This document shows, in pieces, positions 17,400 to 27,795 of a stretch of 64,000 nucleotides of DNA (positions are counted from its first letter, which is position 1; each line of letters opens with the position of its first letter). The translations under genes were made by a program, and so were the position numbers. A model generated the notes under the pieces. It was not told the DNA's origin, ran no database searches, and worked only from the letters and a program-made list of their open reading frames with translations. The stretch is taken from contig NZ_CP046171.1 of NCBI RefSeq assembly GCF_011801125.1, positions 372,001 to 436,000 of the forward strand, read 5' to 3'. Source of the DNA: Nocardia brasiliensis. Its GTDB lineage: Bacteria; Actinomycetota; Actinomycetes; Mycobacteriales; Mycobacteriaceae.

Positions 17400-18362
17400 T
17401 CACGCCTTGATCAGTGACGGCCGAGATTGATCGGTGGCCGCGTCGGGGGACGCGGCCTGGCCGGTGGCGGTCGCGGTGCGCTTGCCGGAGGTGGCGGCGA
17501 ACGCGCCCGCGATGACGATCACGCCACCGACCAGGGACAGGGGGGTGGGGGTTTCGTCGAGAAACGCCCAGGCAGCGGCGATCCCGACGACGGGAACCAG
17601 CAGGGTCAGCGGCGCGACGACGCCCGCCGGGTAGCGGCTCATCAGATAGGTCCACATGCCGCTGCCGACGACGGTGGCGAGCACCGCGATATAGCCCAGC
17701 GCCACCAGGGCGGGCCAACCGGCCGTCGAGAAGGAGCCGGTCAACGCACGCAGGCCGGTGCCGGGCCCCTCGGTGGCGGCCGAGAGCGCGAACAGCGGCA
17801 GCGGCGGGACCACCGCCAGCCACAGCGTCAGGTGCAGGGTGTTCAGGCCGGGCGACTCGACTGTCGCCTGGCGCGCACCGATATTGCCGAAGGCCCACCC
17901 GAGGCCGCCCGCCAGGGTCAGCAGCACCGGCAGCAGGGTCGCGTGCTCGAGCCGATCCCAGCTGATCACGCCCATGCCCGCCATCGCGACCAGGATGCCC
18001 GCGATCTGGATCGGCCGGATCCGTTCCCGCAGGAACAACGCGCCGAGCAGCACCGTGAACGGCGCGGAGGATTGCAGCACCAGCGAGGCGAGCCCGGTCG
18101 GCATGCCCGCCCGCATCGCGGTGAACAGGAAGGCGAACTGCAGGATGCCGAAGCCGGCGCCGTACAGCAGCAGCCAGCGCAGTCGCACCCGAGGGCGCGG
18201 CACGAACAGCACGACCGGAATCGCGATGACCGCGAACCGGAGCGCGGCGAAGAAGAACGGCGGAAAGTGATCGAGTCCCACCCGAATGGCGAGAAAGTTC
18301 AGTCCCCAGAGCAGTACGACGGTCAAGCCGAGCAGTCGATCACGAGCGGTCACGTCGTCCAT
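17400..18362 (-). CDS. EamA-family (DMT) transporter, 320 aa
   Basis: Ten hydrophobic helices arranged as two EamA repeats: the first contains LLGLTVVLLWGLNFLAIRVGLDHFPPFFFAALRF and the second contains LGYIAVLATVVGSGMWTYLMSRYPAGVVAPLTLLVPVVGIAAA. This is the drug/metabolite transporter superfamily; members export amino acids, purines or drugs by proton exchange. The C-terminus is a short Ala/Thr-rich tail. It is divergent from a LysR regulator with a 100-base shared promoter region, the usual pattern for a regulator and the exporter it controls. The substrate cannot be inferred. Confidence 0.88.
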   Translation of the reverse strand: MDDVTARDRLLGLTVVLLWGLNFLAIRVGLDHFPPFFFAALRFAVIAIPVVLFVPRPRVRLRWLLLYGAGFGILQFAFLFTAMRAGMPTGLASLVLQSSAPFTVLLGALFLRERIRPIQIAGILVAMAGMGVISWDRLEHATLLPVLLTLAGGLGWAFGNIGARQATVESPGLNTLHLTLWLAVVPPLPLFALSAATEGPGTGLRALTGSFSTAGWPALVALGYIAVLATVVGSGMWTYLMSRYPAGVVAPLTLLVPVVGIAAAWAFLDETPTPLSLVGGVIVIAGAFAATSGKRTATATGQAASPDAATDQSRPSLIKA

Positions 18363-18402
18363 CGTGCGTTCAGCGAACCATCAGAACAATCGAATAAATA
18401 CG

Positions 18403-18431
18403 GATCATTGATGTAGTTTTGCTTCATGATC
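18403..18431. promoter_or_regulatory. candidate LysR operator, GATCAT...ATGATC
   Basis: Inverted arms GATCAT (18403-18408) and ATGATC (18426-18431) are separated by 17 AT-rich bases in the divergent region between the EamA gene and the LysR gene. The site lies 32 to 60 bases upstream of the LysR start and 41 to 69 bases upstream of the EamA start. That is a suitable position for a regulator acting on both promoters. The assignment is by position and symmetry only. Confidence 0.45.
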
Positions 18432-18462
18432 ATTGCCAGGCGCTTGCTCGTCGGAGGCGTCG

Positions 18463-19410
18463 ATGGTTGAGCACCCGTCCGGGCCGCCGATGTCGCTGGA
18501 CCGGTTGCGGGTGCTGTGCGAATTCGCCGACCGGGGGACCATCGCCGCCGTCGCCACCGCGCTCTCGATGACGCCGTCGGCGGTCTCCCAGCAGCTCAAG
18601 GTGCTGGCCAGGGAGGCGGGCGTCGCCTTGCTCGAACCCGACGGCCGCCGCGTCCGGCTCACCGACGCGGGGCAGGCGCTGGTGGTGCGCGCCGACGAGG
18701 TGCTCGCGGCGATGGATCGCGCCGTCGCGGAGATGGCGCACTATCGCGGTTCCCCGCGCGGCCGGGTGCGCGTGGCTGTATTCCCCTCGGGCGGAGCGCT
18801 TTTACTGCCGCTGGTGCTGTCCGCGATGAGCGACAGCGGCGTCGACGTGGTCGCCACCGACTGGGACCTGCCGCCCGCCGAGCTGCCACGGCTACTCGCC
18901 GACAACGACGTGGTGCTCACCCATCGCGACGAGCGCGCCGTCCCCGTCGCCGACTCGCGCATCTCGGTGCACATGCTGATGCGCGAACCCATCGATGTCG
19001 TTGTCGCGCCGACCCATCGGCTCGCCGGACGCACCTCGGTCACCCCGGCGGAGCTCGCGGACGAGACCTGGCTCAGCGTCAAGGGCGGGTTCCCGATCGA
19101 CGACGTGCTGCGCTCGATCGCCACGGTCACCGGGGTGCGGCCGCGAATAGCACAGCGCCTCAACGAATTCCATCTCATCGAGACGGTCGTCGCGGCCGGG
19201 TACGCGGTGGCGCTGATGCCGCGCTACGCGGTATCGCACCCCGACCTGTCGGTGCTGCGCCTCACCGGCGTGCGCGCCGCGCGCGTCTACGAACTGGCCA
19301 CGCGCCGCCGGACCGAGCACCGTCCGGCGATCGCGGCCGTGCTCACCGCGTTCCGGGACGCGGTCGCCACCGTCACAGCCGGTTCCGCGGCGCCGCCGCG
19401 GCTGCGCTGA
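18463..19410 (+). CDS. LysR-family transcriptional regulator, 315 aa
   Basis: The N-terminal winged helix-turn-helix reads SLDRLRVLCEFADRGTIAAVATALSMTPSAVSQQLKVLAREAG, the standard LysR DNA-binding domain. It is followed by a linker helix and a periplasmic-binding-like co-inducer domain (residues about 95-300). I place the start at ATG 18463 because GGAGG lies five bases upstream; an in-frame TTG at 18433 has no ribosome site. The gene is divergent from the EamA exporter, which it probably controls in response to the exported compound. The last codons overlap a 19-base tandem repeat. Confidence 0.88.
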   Translation: MVEHPSGPPMSLDRLRVLCEFADRGTIAAVATALSMTPSAVSQQLKVLAREAGVALLEPDGRRVRLTDAGQALVVRADEVLAAMDRAVAEMAHYRGSPRGRVRVAVFPSGGALLLPLVLSAMSDSGVDVVATDWDLPPAELPRLLADNDVVLTHRDERAVPVADSRISVHMLMREPIDVVVAPTHRLAGRTSVTPAELADETWLSVKGGFPIDDVLRSIATVTGVRPRIAQRLNEFHLIETVVAAGYAVALMPRYAVSHPDLSVLRLTGVRAARVYELATRRRTEHRPAIAAVLTAFRDAVATVTAGSAAPPRLR

Positions 19411-19447
19411 ATTGTTGCGGCTGCGCTGGGCTGTTGCGGCTGCGCTG
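19398..19447. repeat. three tandem copies of a 19-bp unit
   Basis: The 12-base core GCGGCTGCGCTG occurs at 19398-19409, 19417-19428 and 19436-19447, exactly 19 bases apart, with TGTT before the second and third copies. The first copy contains the stop codon of the LysR gene. Copies two and three lie downstream, so the repeat looks like slippage duplication of the 3' end of the gene. Confidence 0.8.
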
Positions 19448-19775
19448 AGCAGGGTCGGTGCGAATTGTCGAGTTCGCACAGGCGCTTTCGTGGCCGCTCG
19501 GGTCGTGCTCGGTGAACGCACTGGTACGCGCCGATGCGCGCCGAGCTTAAAGGTAGAACTTGCCCACGTCGTTGGTAACTTCGCACAACTCCCGCGCCCC
19601 GGTGTGAGTGTTCCGCACATGACGCGCCGCCGTTCGGCCAAATAGATTGCAGGACAGGCTATCCGACCCGTGGCAGCGGCGGATGGCTTGCTGTCGAGGC
19701 CGCCCCGCCACCGGATCGGACGCTGGTCTCGTGGCATCTCAGCGGTTCGGTTATCGGAAAGGACACGCGACAGCA
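19411..19775. other. intergenic region upstream of the ketosynthase
   Basis: This 365-base gap holds the last two copies of the 19-base repeat and otherwise no credible gene on either strand. The last 30 bases contain AAAGGA (19758-19763) ahead of the ketosynthase start, the only ribosome site seen. No clear hairpin or palindrome was found, so the gap probably contains only the promoter and leader of the ketosynthase gene. Confidence 0.5.
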
Positions 19776-21035
19776 ATGCGCGATATCACCGAGTTCTCCA
19801 CTCGCAACGGCGGATTCCGCAGCGTGGTGGTGACCGCGGTCGAGGTTTCCTCCGCGCTCGGCGCCGACGCCGAGTCCACCTGGAAGGGACTCCTCGCGGG
19901 CGAGAGCGGGGTGCGAAAGCTCGAAGATCCGGAGGTCGACAGCGGCAAGCTACCGATCGACATCGGGGCGAAGTTCAAGGTCGACCCGACGATCGAGCTG
20001 GATCGGGTCAAGAAGCGGCGCATGTCCTACGTCCAGCAGGTGGCCTACGTCATGGGCAAACGGATCTGGGCGACGCTCGGCGCGCCCGAGGTGGACAAGG
20101 ACCGGCTCGGCGTCTCGATCGGCACCGGTGTCGGCGGTGCCGAGGTGATCGTCGACTCGAGCGACGTCCTGCGTGATCAGGGCTACCGCAAGGTGTCCCC
20201 GTTCGCGATTCCGATGGCGATGCCGAACGGGCCCGCCGCGGTGCTCGGCCTCGAACTCGGCGCGCGGGCCGGCGTGGTCACTCCGGTCTCGGCCTGCTCG
20301 TCGGGCTGTGAGGCGCTGGTGCACGCGTGGCGCTCGATCGTCCTCGGCGAGGCCGACATGATCGTCGCGGGCGGCGTCGAGGGGCGCATCAATGCCCTTG
20401 CGCTGGCCGGGTTCACGAACATGCGCGCGTTGAGTTCGCGGATCGAGGAACCCGAGCGCGCCTCGCGTCCGTTCGACCGGGACCGGGACGGGTTCGTCTT
20501 CGGTGAGTCGGCGGCGTTGCTGGTGCTGGAGGCGGAGGAACACGCCATGGCGCGTGGCGCACGGCCGATCGCCCGGCTGCTCGGCGCAGGCCTGACCGCC
20601 GACGGCTACCACCTGGTGGCGCCGGACCCGGACGGCCGGGGCAACGCGCGTGCCATGCGCCGGGCGCTGGAGACCGCGGGGGTCGACGGCGCCGAGGTGG
20701 ATCACGTCAACGCGCACGCCACCGGTACGCCGTTCGGCGACGTGGCCGAGGCCAAAGGGGTTGCGGCGGCGATCGGTAACCATCCGTCGATCTACGCGCC
20801 CAAGTCGGCGCTGGGTCATTCGGTCGGCGCGGTGGGTGCCCTGGAGGCGGCGATCTCGGTGCTCACCCTGCGTGACGGCGCGATACCGCCGACGCTCAAC
20901 CTGGACCATCAGGATGCCGAGATCGATCTCGACATCGTCAGCGGCGCAACCAGATACACCGACGTGCAGTACGTGATGAACAATTCCTACGGCTTCGGCG
21001 GGCACAACTCGGCGGTACTGTTCGGCAAGTACTGA
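19776..21035 (+). CDS. KasA/KasB-type 3-oxoacyl-ACP synthase, 419 aa
   Basis: A type II condensing enzyme. The nucleophile Cys is in [13 protein letters not shown], the first catalytic His in [11 protein letters not shown], and the second in [17 protein letters not shown] with the conserved Lys. The N-terminus [19 protein letters not shown] and the C-terminal [18 protein letters not shown] match the mycobacterial KasA/KasB branch, which elongates acyl-ACP toward mycolic acids. It stands alone here, without acpM, accD6 or a second kas gene, so it may be an extra elongating enzyme rather than the core KasA. ATG at 19776 with AAAGGA twelve bases upstream. A strong terminator follows. Confidence 0.9.
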   Translation: MRDITEFSTRNGGFRSVVVTAVEVSSALGADAESTWKGLLAGESGVRKLEDPEVDSGKLPIDIGAKFKVDPTIELDRVKKRRMSYVQQVAYVMGKRIWATLGAPEVDKDRLGVSIGTGVGGAEVIVDSSDVLRDQGYRKVSPFAIPMAMPNGPAAVLGLELGARAGVVTPVSACSSGCEALVHAWRSIVLGEADMIVAGGVEGRINALALAGFTNMRALSSRIEEPERASRPFDRDRDGFVFGESAALLVLEAEEHAMARGARPIARLLGAGLTADGYHLVAPDPDGRGNARAMRRALETAGVDGAEVDHVNAHATGTPFGDVAEAKGVAAAIGNHPSIYAPKSALGHSVGAVGALEAAISVLTLRDGAIPPTLNLDHQDAEIDLDIVSGATRYTDVQYVMNNSYGFGGHNSAVLFGKY

Positions 21036-21050
21036 CCCGGTGCGAACGAC

Positions 21051-21089
21051 TGCGGCCCGGCAGAACAAGTGCCGGGCCGCAACGTTTTT
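21051..21089 (+). terminator. rho-independent terminator of the ketosynthase gene
   Basis: An 11-base perfect stem (TGCGGCCCGGC at 21051-21061 with its complement at 21071-21081) encloses a nine-base loop and is followed by ACGTTTTT. It lies 15 bases after the ketosynthase stop and just before the end of the convergent ATPase gene. Confidence 0.9.
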
Positions 21090-21096
21090 CAGGCTT

Positions 21097-22764
21097 TCAG
21101 TGCCCCATCGGGCCGGGGTGGTGGTACTGCTGGGCGCCGACGTAGCCGAAGTCGTCGGCGACCATCGCGGCCAGCTCCAGCAGGGCCCGCCGGGTCGGCT
21201 TGCTCACCAGTTCCAGGTCGATCTCCGCGCCCTCGGCAAGGTGATCGTCGAAGGGCACCACCTGCACCGCGCGGGTGCGGTCGAGGAAGAGCTTGCGCAG
21301 CTGATCCAGGTCGACGGTGGAGGCGCCGCGCCGAGACGCGTTGACCACCACCACGGTTCGTTCGACGAGCTTGCCGTAGCCGTGGTGATCGAGCCAGTCG
21401 AGCGTGGCCGATGCGCTGCGCGCGCCGTCGATCGCGGGCGAGGTGACCAGCACGAGCGAGCTCGCCATGTCGAGCACGCCCGCCATGGCCGAGTGCATCA
21501 GTCCGGTGCCGCAGTCGGTCAGGATGATGTTGTAGAACGACTGCAGGATGCTGATCGCCTTGCGGTAGTCGGCCTCGCTGAAGGCCTCAGAAACCGCCGG
21601 ATCCTGTTCGCTGGCAAGCACTTCCAATCGGCTCGGCGCCTGCGAGGTGTGCGCGCGGACATCCGAGTACCTGCTGATGTGCTGGTCCTCGAGCAGGTTG
21701 CGCACGGTGGAGCGGGTCTGGCGCGGCACCCGGTGCGCGAGCGTACCGAGGTCGGGGTTGGCGTCGATCGCGATCACCCGGTCGCCGCGCAGCGAGGCGA
21801 ACGTCGACCCGAGACCGACCGTGGTGGTGGTCTTGCCGACACCGCCCTTGAGCGAGAGGATCGCGATCCGGTAGTCGCCGCGCACCGGCTGATTCACCCG
21901 GTCGACGAGGTCGCGGTAGACCACGTCGGCCGCGGACTCACCCGGGTTGAGCATGCCGCCGGTGGCCTTGTGCACCGCCCGGCGCCAGCCGCTGCGCGGG
22001 GCCCGCCTTGCCCGCTTGAGCAGGTTCAGGTCGTTGACCGAATGACCGGGCTGACCCGGCGCGGGCACGTGCTGCGGCTGGAACGGCTGCGCGGGCTGAT
22101 GCGGATTCGGTACCCCCTGCGGCCCGCCCTGCCAGCTCGGCGCGGGCTGCTGGCCCATCGGCTGCGGCGGCGGGGGCTGCTGCTGGTAGACCGGCGGCGG
22201 CTGATGCGACACCGGCGGTGGCGGCGGCGCCCAGCTGTAGATCGGGGCGGCCTGCTGCTCGGGCGCCTGCGCTTCCTGCTGGTCGGGCACGCGGCGGACC
22301 AGGCCGTCGGGGCCGATCTCCTGCCGGTACTCGCCGTAGCCGGGGTTCGGCGCCTCGGCGATCTGATGGCTGCCGCTGTGTCCGGGGGCGGGCTGGAACG
22401 CGCCGGTCTGGTATGGCTCATACGTGCCAGTGGGCGCGAACGGACCCGGGTTCGGCGGGGCGTAGCCGCCGTATTGCTCGGCCGGGCCGGGCGGCGGGAA
22501 ACCCTCGGGCGGACCGTAGGGCTGCTGCGGCGCCGACGCCTGCGGGTACGACACGGTCTGGTCGGTCGAGCCGCTGAACTCGGGCTGCGCGGGATCCTGC
22601 TCCGGCTGGTCCGGCGTCTCCGCCTCGGCCGTCGGCACGTCCACGTCACCGGTCTGCTCCGGCGACTGCTCGGCGGATTTCTCCGACTCCGTGGCGTCGG
22701 CCGTGTCCACCGATTGACTCTGCAGCCAGGGCGGTGAGGTCGGGTTGTGGTCGTTAGTTGTCAC
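21097..22764 (-). CDS. EspI-like MinD/ParA ATPase with Pro-rich N-terminus, 555 aa
   Basis: Residues 1-235 are Pro/Gln/Gly/Tyr-rich and disordered. Then comes a basic segment, RARRAPRSGWRRAVHKATGGML, and a MinD/ParA domain with Walker A SLKGGVGKTTTTVG at about residue 307, IAIDANPDLG and the TDCGTGL switch region. The order of a Pro-rich tail, a GWRRAVH element and a MinD-like domain is that of EspI, the ATPase encoded with mycobacterial ESX-1, which modulates type VII secretion and may sense ATP. No ESX core genes are beside it, so it could serve an unlinked ESX system. GTG start at 22764 with a purine-rich stretch close upstream. Confidence 0.85.
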   Translation of the reverse strand: MTTNDHNPTSPPWLQSQSVDTADATESEKSAEQSPEQTGDVDVPTAEAETPDQPEQDPAQPEFSGSTDQTVSYPQASAPQQPYGPPEGFPPPGPAEQYGGYAPPNPGPFAPTGTYEPYQTGAFQPAPGHSGSHQIAEAPNPGYGEYRQEIGPDGLVRRVPDQQEAQAPEQQAAPIYSWAPPPPPVSHQPPPVYQQQPPPPQPMGQQPAPSWQGGPQGVPNPHQPAQPFQPQHVPAPGQPGHSVNDLNLLKRARRAPRSGWRRAVHKATGGMLNPGESAADVVYRDLVDRVNQPVRGDYRIAILSLKGGVGKTTTTVGLGSTFASLRGDRVIAIDANPDLGTLAHRVPRQTRSTVRNLLEDQHISRYSDVRAHTSQAPSRLEVLASEQDPAVSEAFSEADYRKAISILQSFYNIILTDCGTGLMHSAMAGVLDMASSLVLVTSPAIDGARSASATLDWLDHHGYGKLVERTVVVVNASRRGASTVDLDQLRKLFLDRTRAVQVVPFDDHLAEGAEIDLELVSKPTRRALLELAAMVADDFGYVGAQQYHHPGPMGH

Positions 22765-22950
22765 AGTTCCCCCATCTGCTCGGGACTTCGAGCAGAGAGC
22801 TCGGCGCTTGAGTGCGAAACCAACGCTAGCACGGGGTTCGCGGGCTCGCGTCGCCGTGTGCGGCCTCCAGCATTCGCTTGCAAACGCACTATGGACGGCG
22901 GACGCGCCCGGATGACACGCCGCCGATATCTGGTCTCCGACAGCAAGATC

Positions 22951-22997
22951 GAGAGCCGGGCGCCACGGTCGATCAACGACCGTCGCGCCCGGCTCTC
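22951..22997 (-). terminator. hairpin downstream of leuA, probable terminator
   Basis: Arms of 21 bases at 22951-22971 and 22977-22997 pair with one mismatch around the loop ATCAA. It lies 68 bases downstream of the leuA stop and about 190 bases upstream of the EspI-like start. It has no strong run of T on the minus strand, as is usual for actinobacterial terminators. It would separate leuA from the next gene on the same strand. Confidence 0.7.
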
Positions 22998-23064
22998 ACC
23001 GTACTCGACCTGCGCGATCAGCGTGCTCGGTTGACCGGAGGACACTGCGGCGCAGGCGGAATCG

Positions 23065-24942
<1,878 letters not shown>

Positions 24943-24958
<16 letters not shown>

Positions 24959-24984
24959 CGGCCGAGAAGAAGTGCCCGCTGCAT
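24943..24984 (-). CDS. leuA leader peptide, 13 aa
   Basis: The ORF reads MQRALLLGRRDGF and then TGA. Its three consecutive leucines use CTT, CTT and CTC rather than the favoured CTG of this genome, so translation should be sensitive to scarce Leu-tRNA. The stop lies within the loop of the attenuator hairpin. No ribosome site precedes the ATG, but a good -10 box ends ten bases upstream, so the transcript is probably leaderless or nearly so. This is the classic arrangement of leucine-attenuation leaders in actinobacteria. The peptide needs no function of its own. Confidence 0.8.
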
Positions 24985-24994
24985 GATGTCGGGG

Positions 24995-25000
24995 AGTTTA
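24995..25000 (-). promoter_or_regulatory. -10 box of the leuA transcript
   Basis: TAAACT on the minus strand fits the TANNNT consensus. A plausible -35 (TTTCGC) lies 18 bases further upstream. The end of the -10 is ten bases from the leader-peptide ATG at 24984, giving a start of transcription only a few bases before it. Confidence 0.6.
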
Positions 25001-25096
25001 CCGGGTGGTGATACCGAGGCGAAAGCCCGGTCCCGTCGTCGGGTCATCTGACGTCGGCGCTAGCGTTCCGCGCAGAAGCAAGGAACGGATTCTTCA

Positions 25097-25864
25097 ATGA
25101 CATGGCTCGAACAGCTCGCGGTCTTCGGCGCGGGCATCGCGGCGGGCGGGATCAATACGATCGTCGGGTCGGGCACCCTGATCACCTTCCCCGTGCTGCT
25201 CGGCTTCGGCTTGCCCCCGGTGACCGCGAACGTCTCCAACACCATCGGCCTGGTTCCCGGCGCGATCAGTGGTGTGCACGGCTATCGCCGTGAACTGGCT
25301 GGTCAGCGCGATCGGCTGCTGCGTCTGGGCACCGCGTCGCTGCTCGGCGGCATCACCGGCGCTGTCCTGCTGCTGACGCTGCCCGCGGACGCGTTCAAGG
25401 CGATCGTGCCGGTGCTGATTCTGCTGGCGCTGGTGCTCGTCGTGGTGCAGCCGCGGCTGTCGCGCTGGGTCAAGCAGCGGCGCGCGGACAGCGACGGTCC
25501 CGCGCCGGAGCACGGCGGCCCGGCGCTGTTCGTCGCGGTCTTCGCCACCGGCATCTACGGCGGCTACTTCGGCGCCGCGCAGGGCGTGCTGCTGCTCGGT
25601 TTGCTAGGTGTGCTCGTGCACGACGACATCCAGCGGCTCAACGGCGTGAAGAACGTGCTCGCGTTGCTCGTCAACGGGGTGTCCGCGCTGATCTTCATCG
25701 TGATCGCGGAGGTGGACTGGCAGGCGGTCGGGTTGATCGCGCTCGGTTCGATCATCGGCGGTCAGCTCGGTGCGAAGATGGGCAGACGAATGCCGCCGAA
25801 CGTCCTGCGCGCGGTGATCGTCGTGGTCGGCGCCATCGCGGTGGTCCGGCTGTTGATGTCTTAG
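25097..25864 (+). CDS. TauE/SafE-family permease, 255 aa
   Basis: A membrane protein with about eight helices in the two-repeat plan of the TauE/SafE family. The opening AAGGINTIVGSGTLITFPVLLGFGLPPVTANVSNTIGLVPG is diagnostic, and the second repeat has GIYGGYFGAAQGVLLLG. Members export sulfite, sulfoacetate or other organic anions. It is unlinked to the tau genes 13 kb away and is divergent from leuA, so the substrate stays open. ATG at 25097. Its stop lies 84 bases before the next gene on the same strand, with which it may be co-transcribed. Confidence 0.88.
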   Translation: MTWLEQLAVFGAGIAAGGINTIVGSGTLITFPVLLGFGLPPVTANVSNTIGLVPGAISGVHGYRRELAGQRDRLLRLGTASLLGGITGAVLLLTLPADAFKAIVPVLILLALVLVVVQPRLSRWVKQRRADSDGPAPEHGGPALFVAVFATGIYGGYFGAAQGVLLLGLLGVLVHDDIQRLNGVKNVLALLVNGVSALIFIVIAEVDWQAVGLIALGSIIGGQLGAKMGRRMPPNVLRAVIVVVGAIAVVRLLMS

Positions 25865-25948
25865 GAGGTGGCTGTTGCGGACAACTCAGGGTGCAATTCA
25901 TCCCTGCGGGGGACGACGGTCGTGCTCGCGCCGCACAAGATAAACGGT

Positions 25949-27574
25949 ATGCGTGGGTGGAGGATCGTCGTTGCCGGTGCGCTCGCCCTGATGGCGGCGC
26001 CGCTGAGCGGCTGCGGCACCCCGGCCGCGCATGAACAGGCCGTCGCCGACCTGGCGGGGCAGGCCGACGCCGCGGCGACCCCGCGGCTGGAGTGGGCGCC
26101 GTGCCAGGACAAGGCGTTGAGCAAGCTGCAATGCGCGAGCGCGAGCGTTCCGCTCGATTACGCGCAGCCGCAGGGCGAGACCATCGAACTCGCGCTCGTG
26201 CGCCAACCCGCGACCGATCAGTCGCGCCGCATCGGCACCCTGTTCACCGCGGCAGGCGGCCCCGGTGGTTCGGGCCTGCAGTGGGCGAGCCGGGGCGAGA
26301 TGTTCCCCGGCGAGATCGCGCGCCGCTTCGATGTGGTGACCTTCGACCAGCGCGGCGTCGGCCGCAGCGCGCCGGTCCGCTGTTTCGCGAGTCCTGAAGA
26401 GCAGCAACGTGTCTGGAACGGGGCCTGGATTCCGCCGCTGACCCCCGAGCAGCAGACGCAGCAGGCGCGCTTCAGCGCGGACCTGGCCGCGGGCTGCGCC
26501 GCGCACAGCGCCGCCCTACTGCCGCACCTGACCACCGTCGACGCCGCACGCGACCTCGATCTGCTGCGGCGGGCGGTCGGTGACCGCCAGCTCACCTTCG
26601 AAGGCGGTTCGTACGCAAGCTATCTCGGAGAGGTGTACGGCGCGCTCTTCGGCGACCGGGTGCGCGCGCTGAGCCTCGGTTCGATGATCGACCCGGACGC
26701 CTACACCTCCGATCCCCGCGCCCAGATCGTCACTTCCGCGGCGGGCACCGAGGAGGTGCTCGCGGAGTTCTTCCGGCTGTGCGAACGGGCCGGTCAGCCG
26801 CGCTGTGCCTTCGCGGGCGCGGGGACGCCGGCCACCGCGGACCCGGTCGGCCAGATCCGCACCGACCAGGAACCGACCGGCGGTGACTATCTGCGCGCCA
26901 GGGACAGCGCGCTGCTGGCGCGCTTGCGGCAGGCGCCGATCGTGGTCGGCGCGGGGGAGCGGGCGTATCCGGTCACCTACCACCAGCTCATCGTCGCGCA
27001 CACCTTGCTGCTGTACGACGCCGAGCAGGGCTGGCCCGCGCTGGCGCGACTGCTGACCGAGGTCGAACGCGGCGAGCAGGGTGACCCGGAGGCGGTGCGG
27101 ACCATCCTGGCGCAGAGTGCGCTGCCGTTCGATTTCCTCGACTCGTTCACCGCGATCTCCTGCGCGGACAAGACATTTCCGCGCGATCAGCAGCAATGGG
27201 CCGAGCTGGCAAGGGATTTGGCGGCGCAGAGTCCGACCTACGGCGCGTTCTGGTCGGCGCCCATGCAGCCGTGCGTCTCGTGGCCGCTCCCGCAGGGCGG
27301 TTATCCGCAGCGGTACGCGGGTCCGTGGATCCTGCGCTCGGATGTGCCCGCCCTGCTGTTCAGCAATCAGTACGACCCGGTGACGCCGCTGTCGGCGGCG
27401 CGCAGCGCGCAGCAGGCCCTGGTCAACGCGCGTTTGGTGGTCATCGACGGTGGCTATGGCCACGACACCACCACCGACTGCACCCGGCGGCTGCGCGAGC
27501 GCTACCTCATCGACCAGCAACTCCCGGCGCCCGGCGCGACCTGCGAGCCGAACGGGGCGCCGTTCGCGAAGTGA
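25949..27574 (+). CDS. secreted S33 alpha/beta hydrolase (tripeptidyl-aminopeptidase-like), 541 aa
   Basis: The N-terminus MRGWRIVVAGALALMAAPLSGC is a lipoprotein signal with lipobox LSGC, so the enzyme is anchored on the outside of the membrane. The alpha/beta-hydrolase features are the oxyanion turn GGPGGSG (about residue 101), nucleophile Ser in GGSYASYLGE, acid Asp in NQYDPVTPL and His in GGYGHDT. A C-terminal TAP-like domain supplies the last two. Family members remove N-terminal tripeptides or cleave esters. I prefer ATG 25949 to an upstream GTG because the signal peptide begins exactly there. Cysteines at the end (DCTRR and ATCEP) probably form a disulfide. Confidence 0.88.
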   Translation: MRGWRIVVAGALALMAAPLSGCGTPAAHEQAVADLAGQADAAATPRLEWAPCQDKALSKLQCASASVPLDYAQPQGETIELALVRQPATDQSRRIGTLFTAAGGPGGSGLQWASRGEMFPGEIARRFDVVTFDQRGVGRSAPVRCFASPEEQQRVWNGAWIPPLTPEQQTQQARFSADLAAGCAAHSAALLPHLTTVDAARDLDLLRRAVGDRQLTFEGGSYASYLGEVYGALFGDRVRALSLGSMIDPDAYTSDPRAQIVTSAAGTEEVLAEFFRLCERAGQPRCAFAGAGTPATADPVGQIRTDQEPTGGDYLRARDSALLARLRQAPIVVGAGERAYPVTYHQLIVAHTLLLYDAEQGWPALARLLTEVERGEQGDPEAVRTILAQSALPFDFLDSFTAISCADKTFPRDQQQWAELARDLAAQSPTYGAFWSAPMQPCVSWPLPQGGYPQRYAGPWILRSDVPALLFSNQYDPVTPLSAARSAQQALVNARLVVIDGGYGHDTTTDCTRRLRERYLIDQQLPAPGATCEPNGAPFAK

Positions 27575-27795
27575 ATCGCGCCGCCGATCGGTGCGGTGCG
27601 CTACGCCGTCCACCGGGGTCGATCCGAGTCGTCACCCACTGGTCACCTGAACGTTGCCCGCGCCGCCCACCCGAATGTGGAAGTCCGGCAGGGCAATAGC
27701 AGGCAGACGGCGGGTGACGGCGCGGGAACGACTGTTCAGCGCACGGGAATACCGGTAATCTGCGCTCGGCCATGCGTGATGAGGGAGGTGGCTGG

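Noticed and set aside
22747..23045. Overlapping frames of about 95 codons on both strands between the EspI-like gene and leuA
   Set aside because: Both cover the hairpin downstream of leuA and have no ribosome site or recognisable sequence.
25097..25864. The TauE/SafE permease as part of the taurine operon
   Set aside because: It is 13 kb from tauABC, on the other strand and has its own neighbours; the family name alone does not link them.
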